Part shown: positions 60,616 through 64,000 of the stretch, one piece after another | Layout: every line of letters starts with the position of its first letter | Numbering within the stretch: the stretch's first letter is position 1 | Source of the DNA: Rhodoferax sp. | Lineage (GTDB): Bacteria; Pseudomonadota; Gammaproteobacteria; Burkholderiales; Burkholderiaceae_C | Reading direction: 5' to 3' | Assembly: GCF_028689295.1 (NCBI RefSeq) | Contig: NZ_JAQTWL010000014.1 | Coordinates: forward strand, 1-64,000 | Length of the DNA stretch: 64,000 nucleotides | Notes under the pieces: model-generated | What the model was told of the DNA's origin: nothing | The model's database searches: none | Seen by the model: only the letters and a program-made list of their open reading frames with translations | Program-made: the position numbers and the translations under genes

Positions 60616-61965
60616 ATGTTTAAAAAAATTCTGGTTGCCAATCGTGGCGAAATTGCCTTGCGGATCCAGCGCGCCTGCCGTGAGCTGGGAGTCAGAGCCG
60701 TCATGGTGTACTCGGAGGCTGATCGCGAGGCTAAGTACGTCAAGCTGGCGGAAGAGGCGGTGTGCATCGGGCCGGCTTCCTCGGCTTTGAGCTACCTTAA
60801 CATGCCAGCCATTATTTCGGCCGCCGAGGTGACTGACGCCGAGGCCATTCACCCGGGCTACGGATTTTTGAGCGAAAACGCGGACTTTGCCGAGCGGGTC
60901 GAGCGCAGTGGCTTCCAGTTTATCGGCCCCACGCCGGAGTCGATCCGCATCATGGGTGACAAGGTGTCGGCCAAGCAGGCCATGATCAAGGCAGGCGTGC
61001 CCTGTGTGCCGGGCTCGGAGGGAGAGTTGCCCGACGATCCGGTGCAGGTCAAACGCATTGCCAAAATGGTCGGGTATCCCGTCATCATCAAGGCCGCAGG
61101 GGGCGGCGGCGGTCGTGGCATGCGCGTGGTGCACACCGAGGCGGCGCTGATCAATGCGGTGGCCATGACAAAAAACGAAGCGGGTGCCGCCTTTGGCAAC
61201 CCGGCGGTGTATCTGGAAAAGTTTTTGCAGAATCCACGCCATGTTGAAATCCAGATCCTGGCGGACAAATACAAGAATGCGGTGTATCTGGGTGAACGCG
61301 ATTGCTCCATGCAGCGTCGCCACCAGAAGGTCATCGAAGAGGCGCCCGCACCCGGCATTCCCCGCAAGCTGATTGAGCGTGTGGGAGACCGTTGCGTGGC
61401 GGCCTGCAAAAAGATCGGTTACCGGGGTGCCGGCACGTTTGAGTTTTTGTACGAAGACGGCAATTTTTATTTCATCGAGATGAACACGCGGGTGCAAGTG
61501 GAACATCCTGTAACCGAGATGACCACCGGCATTGACATTGTCAAGACCCAGATCATGGTCGCGGCAGGTGAGAAGCTGCCGTTCACGCAGCGCCAGATCC
61601 AGATTCGTGGTCACGCCATTGAGTGCCGACTGAACGCCGAAGACGCTTACAAGTGCATTCCCTCACCCGGGCGTATCACCATGTGGCATCCGCCGGGCGG
61701 CCCGGGTGTGCGGGTGGATTCGCACGTCTATACCAATTATTTTGTGCCCCCAAATTACGATTCGATGATCGGCAAGATCATCGTGCATGGCGATACCCGC
61801 GAGCAGGCCTTGGCGCGCATGCGCACCGCTTTGGGCGAAACGGTGATCGAGGGCATCAACACCAATGTGGCCCTGCACCGTGAGTTGATGGTCGATGCCA
61901 AATTCATGGAAGGCGGCACCAATATCCATTATCTTGAGGGTTGGCTTGCTGACCATGTACGCTGA
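60616..61965 (+). CDS. accC: Biotin carboxylase subunit of acetyl-CoA carboxylase
   Basis: 449 residues, full length. [28 protein letters not shown]-grasp glycine loop [16 protein letters not shown], and [15 protein letters not shown]. It lacks a biotin domain, which sets it apart from LiuD at 25.7 kb. Lies 15 bp after accB, the conserved operon. Confidence 0.96.
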   Translation: MFKKILVANRGEIALRIQRACRELGVRAVMVYSEADREAKYVKLAEEAVCIGPASSALSYLNMPAIISAAEVTDAEAIHPGYGFLSENADFAERVERSGFQFIGPTPESIRIMGDKVSAKQAMIKAGVPCVPGSEGELPDDPVQVKRIAKMVGYPVIIKAAGGGGGRGMRVVHTEAALINAVAMTKNEAGAAFGNPAVYLEKFLQNPRHVEIQILADKYKNAVYLGERDCSMQRRHQKVIEEAPAPGIPRKLIERVGDRCVAACKKIGYRGAGTFEFLYEDGNFYFIEMNTRVQVEHPVTEMTTGIDIVKTQIMVAAGEKLPFTQRQIQIRGHAIECRLNAEDAYKCIPSPGRITMWHPPGGPGVRVDSHVYTNYFVPPNYDSMIGKIIVHGDTREQALARMRTALGETVIEGINTNVALHRELMVDAKFMEGGTNIHYLEGWLADHVR

Positions 61966-61977
61966 GCCTGGGCTGTG

Positions 61978-62862
61978 ATGTTTGAACTACGATTGATGTG
62001 CCCCGAGCACCAGGTTGAAGCGCTGAGCGAAGCGCTTGACGCGCTCGATGCCCTGAGCGTCAGCGTGGAAGATGCCGATGCCCAGACCGATGCCGAGCAG
62101 GCGCTATTTGGCGAGCCGGGCATGCCACCCCCCAAAGAGGGCTGGCAACGCTCCAGGGTGCTCGCCTTGTATGACAGCCGTGAACAAGCCACTGACGCGC
62201 TGGCGTTGTTACAGGCGCAGGATTTCTTTGCCGAATGCGAGGTGTTGGGTTTGCCGGAGGTGCCTGAACAGGACTGGGTGCGTTTGACGCAATCACAGTT
62301 TGCCCCGGTGGAGATCACGCCAGAATTCTGGATTGTGCCAACCTGGCATGAGCCGCCTGCACAGGCGCGTATCGTGATCCGTCTGGACCCCGGTCTGGCC
62401 TTTGGCACCGGCACCCATCCCACCACGCGCATGTGCTTGCGCTGGATTGCCAGTCATGGCAGTGCCGCCCTTAACCGGGTGTTGGACTACGGCTGTGGTT
62501 CCGGCATCCTGGCCATTGGTGCGGCCAAGTTTGGCGCCGCGGACATCGATGCGGTGGACATCGACCCGGCGGCAGTCGAGTCCACGCTGCTCAACGCCCA
62601 AGCCAACCATGTGCTTGTGCGCGCCGGTTTGCCAGAAAGCGCCAGCGGCGTTTATCAGGCCGTGCTGGCCAATATCCTGGCAACGCCCTTGAAGGTGCTG
62701 GCACCGCTGCTGTGGTCGCGCGTGGCGCCTGGTGGGGCGCTGGTGCTGGCAGGTATTTTGGAGCGTCAGGCCGAAGAACTGCAGGCTGCCTACGCGCCCT
62801 ACTGCAAGCTGACGGTGGCCGATACCGAGGACGGCTGGATATTGATGACTGCGATGCGTTGA
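61978..62862 (+). CDS. prmA: Ribosomal protein L11 methyltransferase
   Basis: 294 residues from ATG 61978; GTG 61975 is possible. N-terminal substrate-binding domain and C-terminal class I methyltransferase with the SAM loop VLDYGCGSGILAIGAAKFGA and the NILATPL catalytic motif. Also PGLAFGTGTHPTTRMCL, diagnostic of PrmA. Follows accC by 12 bp, as in many betaproteobacteria. Confidence 0.95.
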   Translation: MFELRLMCPEHQVEALSEALDALDALSVSVEDADAQTDAEQALFGEPGMPPPKEGWQRSRVLALYDSREQATDALALLQAQDFFAECEVLGLPEVPEQDWVRLTQSQFAPVEITPEFWIVPTWHEPPAQARIVIRLDPGLAFGTGTHPTTRMCLRWIASHGSAALNRVLDYGCGSGILAIGAAKFGAADIDAVDIDPAAVESTLLNAQANHVLVRAGLPESASGVYQAVLANILATPLKVLAPLLWSRVAPGGALVLAGILERQAEELQAAYAPYCKLTVADTEDGWILMTAMR

Positions 62863-62899
62863 GGCCGACTGGCCGAACGGCTGATAAATTTCAACTGCC

Positions 62900-63907
62900 A
62901 TGAGCTTGATCGCCCGCTGCCCCGCTTGCCAGACCTGGTACAAGGTGGTGCCAGACCAGCTGCGTATTTCGGGTGGCTGGGTTCGTTGCGGCACGTGTGG
63001 TGAGATTTTTGATGTCTCGCAACAGTTGATCGAGGCTGATTCAGAACTGCCTGCCGATCTAGCGTCAACGGATGCACGGGAATTCCTGCTTCAGCCGGTG
63101 GCGGCTGACCTTGCTTTGCGTGATTCATCGACGCGGTTAGCGGAGCCGGTGACGGTTGAGTCTCGGTCTTCTTATGGGGACGAGGCGCCAGCGATGCCTC
63201 CGGCCACCGAGGATTTTCGCCCCGATGTGGAGCCCGATGTGCGGCCTGAAGAGTCTTGGGATTCGGCGGCCTTGCTCATCAAGCCCTCGATGGAGATTGA
63301 AGCCGAAGCCGCTCCGGAAAGTGTCTATGAACCCGAGCCTGAAGTCCCAGAGCCAGTTGCCGCTGCACCCGTGCCGGTTACGGAGCCTGTTTCATTCATG
63401 CGCGCAGTTGTTGTTCGCCCGGACCTGCATCAACATGGCAAGCGCTTGCTGTGGGGTGTGCTCTGTGTCCTTTTGTTGCTTGGCTTGTTGGTGCAGGGCA
63501 TGTACCGTGAGCGCGACCAGTGGGCAACTTTGAAGCCTGAAATCAAGCCAGTCTTACAGACATTTTGTAAGGTCCTGGGTTGCCGCATCTCGCCCGTGCA
63601 ACGCATTGAAGCCTTGATACTTGATTCAGCCACCTTCCACCAAGTGGACCAGGAGACGTTTCAGTTGCATTTGGTCGTGAAAAACAAGACGCAACTTGCA
63701 TTGGCGTTGCCAGCGGTTGAGTTAACGCTGACAGACCTGACAGATCAGCCGGTCATGCGGCGCGTGTTATTACCGGCCGAATTGGGTGCCAAGTCAGACA
63801 CGGTAGCTGCGGTTGGCGAATGGTCTGCCATGGCGAACTTGCGTGTCAAGGCGGATACGGCGCAGCCTAGCGCACTGGGCTATCGGTTGCTGCTTTTTTA
63901 CCCGTAA
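62900..63907 (+). CDS. Zinc-ribbon and DUF3426 membrane protein
   Basis: 335 residues. N-terminal MJ0042-type zinc ribbon CPACQTWYKV...CGTCGEIFD, an acidic Pro/Glu-rich linker (about residues 50-170), one membrane helix (LLWGVLCVLLLLGLLVQGMY, about residues 183-202), and a C-terminal DUF3426 domain (YRERDQW... to the end). Function unknown; it always follows prmA in this group as far as I know. Starts 37 bp after prmA. Confidence 0.88.
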   Translation: MSLIARCPACQTWYKVVPDQLRISGGWVRCGTCGEIFDVSQQLIEADSELPADLASTDAREFLLQPVAADLALRDSSTRLAEPVTVESRSSYGDEAPAMPPATEDFRPDVEPDVRPEESWDSAALLIKPSMEIEAEAAPESVYEPEPEVPEPVAAAPVPVTEPVSFMRAVVVRPDLHQHGKRLLWGVLCVLLLLGLLVQGMYRERDQWATLKPEIKPVLQTFCKVLGCRISPVQRIEALILDSATFHQVDQETFQLHLVVKNKTQLALALPAVELTLTDLTDQPVMRRVLLPAELGAKSDTVAAVGEWSAMANLRVKADTAQPSALGYRLLLFYP

Positions 63908-63937
63908 AAAAGCCCGCTGCGGTTTGGGCAACGGGCT
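63906..63937 (-). terminator. Rho-independent terminator for a minus-strand gene beyond the right edge
   Basis: AGCCCGCTGC (63911-63920) pairs with GCAACGGGCT (63928-63937), with A6 on its left. Read on the minus strand, the stem is followed by T6, the canonical order, so it should end a minus-strand gene entering from the right. A minus-strand frame open from the edge stops at 63961, which would fit, but I could not identify the protein. On the plus strand no T-tract follows. Confidence 0.7.
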
Positions 63938-64000
63938 GGCGCATTTGCCGTACGGTTTGATCAGGGCTTCGATCCAGAAGGAAAAGGCCAGGCTGCTTGG

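Overview
The window looks like a chromosomal stretch of a betaproteobacterium of the order Burkholderiales, most like Comamonadaceae (Rhodoferax/Polaromonas type). This is inferred from the GC-rich backbone, the protein types and the gene runs corC-lnt-glyQ-glyS-gmhB-plsC and accB-accC-prmA-DUF3426. No search was run, so the genus is a guess.

Layout. 1-12.7 kb is housekeeping: the 3' part of ilvA, a 5'-nucleotidase, a metallo-beta-lactamase-fold hydrolase, an unknown protein, a GNAT acetyltransferase, corC, lnt, glyQS, gmhB, plsC and a YgjP-like metallopeptidase. 12.7-28.7 kb holds a leucine/isovalerate (liu) catabolic region. It has a MerR-type regulator with a palindromic operator, a thioesterase, isovaleryl-CoA dehydrogenase, carbonic anhydrase, aceK, a thiolase, a second acyl-CoA dehydrogenase, a transglutaminase-like protein, a rhodanese and an AraC-type regulator. 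It continues with liuB, a vapBC toxin-antitoxin module with its own operator, liuC, liuD and ghrA. The last pathway step, liuE, lies about 10 kb further on (37.7 kb).

28.7-37.7 kb is the accessory island that separates ghrA from liuE. Its left part (29.0-33.9 kb) reads as an integron cassette array without an integrase in the window: lipase, attC, membrane-anchored unknown, attC, a three-gene cassette, a long-stem attC, and a Ymh/TIGR02391 protein. The three-gene cassette encodes a Nudix-like protein, a membrane protein with a possible PLD/DUF5919-like domain, and a NadM-like HIGH nucleotidyltransferase. It is the best candidate here for an undescribed system. The right part holds an aminotransferase-RidA pair, an O-methyltransferase and a higBA module.

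38.6-64 kb returns to the backbone: ybaK-like, DUF1289, a DsbA-like isomerase, a 2082-residue tandem UvrA with four ATPase modules, rlmJ, rplM-rpsI, erpA, anmK, an M23 peptidase, tyrS-dtd-rodA and tldD. It ends with aroG behind an aromatic-rich attenuator, mpl, an unknown, a TlpA-like thioredoxin, accBC-prmA and a DUF3426 protein. Several palindromic repeat families are scattered over the window. Five copies lie inside the uvrA reading frame and are translated without breaking it; one intergenic copy appears to be split by another repeat.
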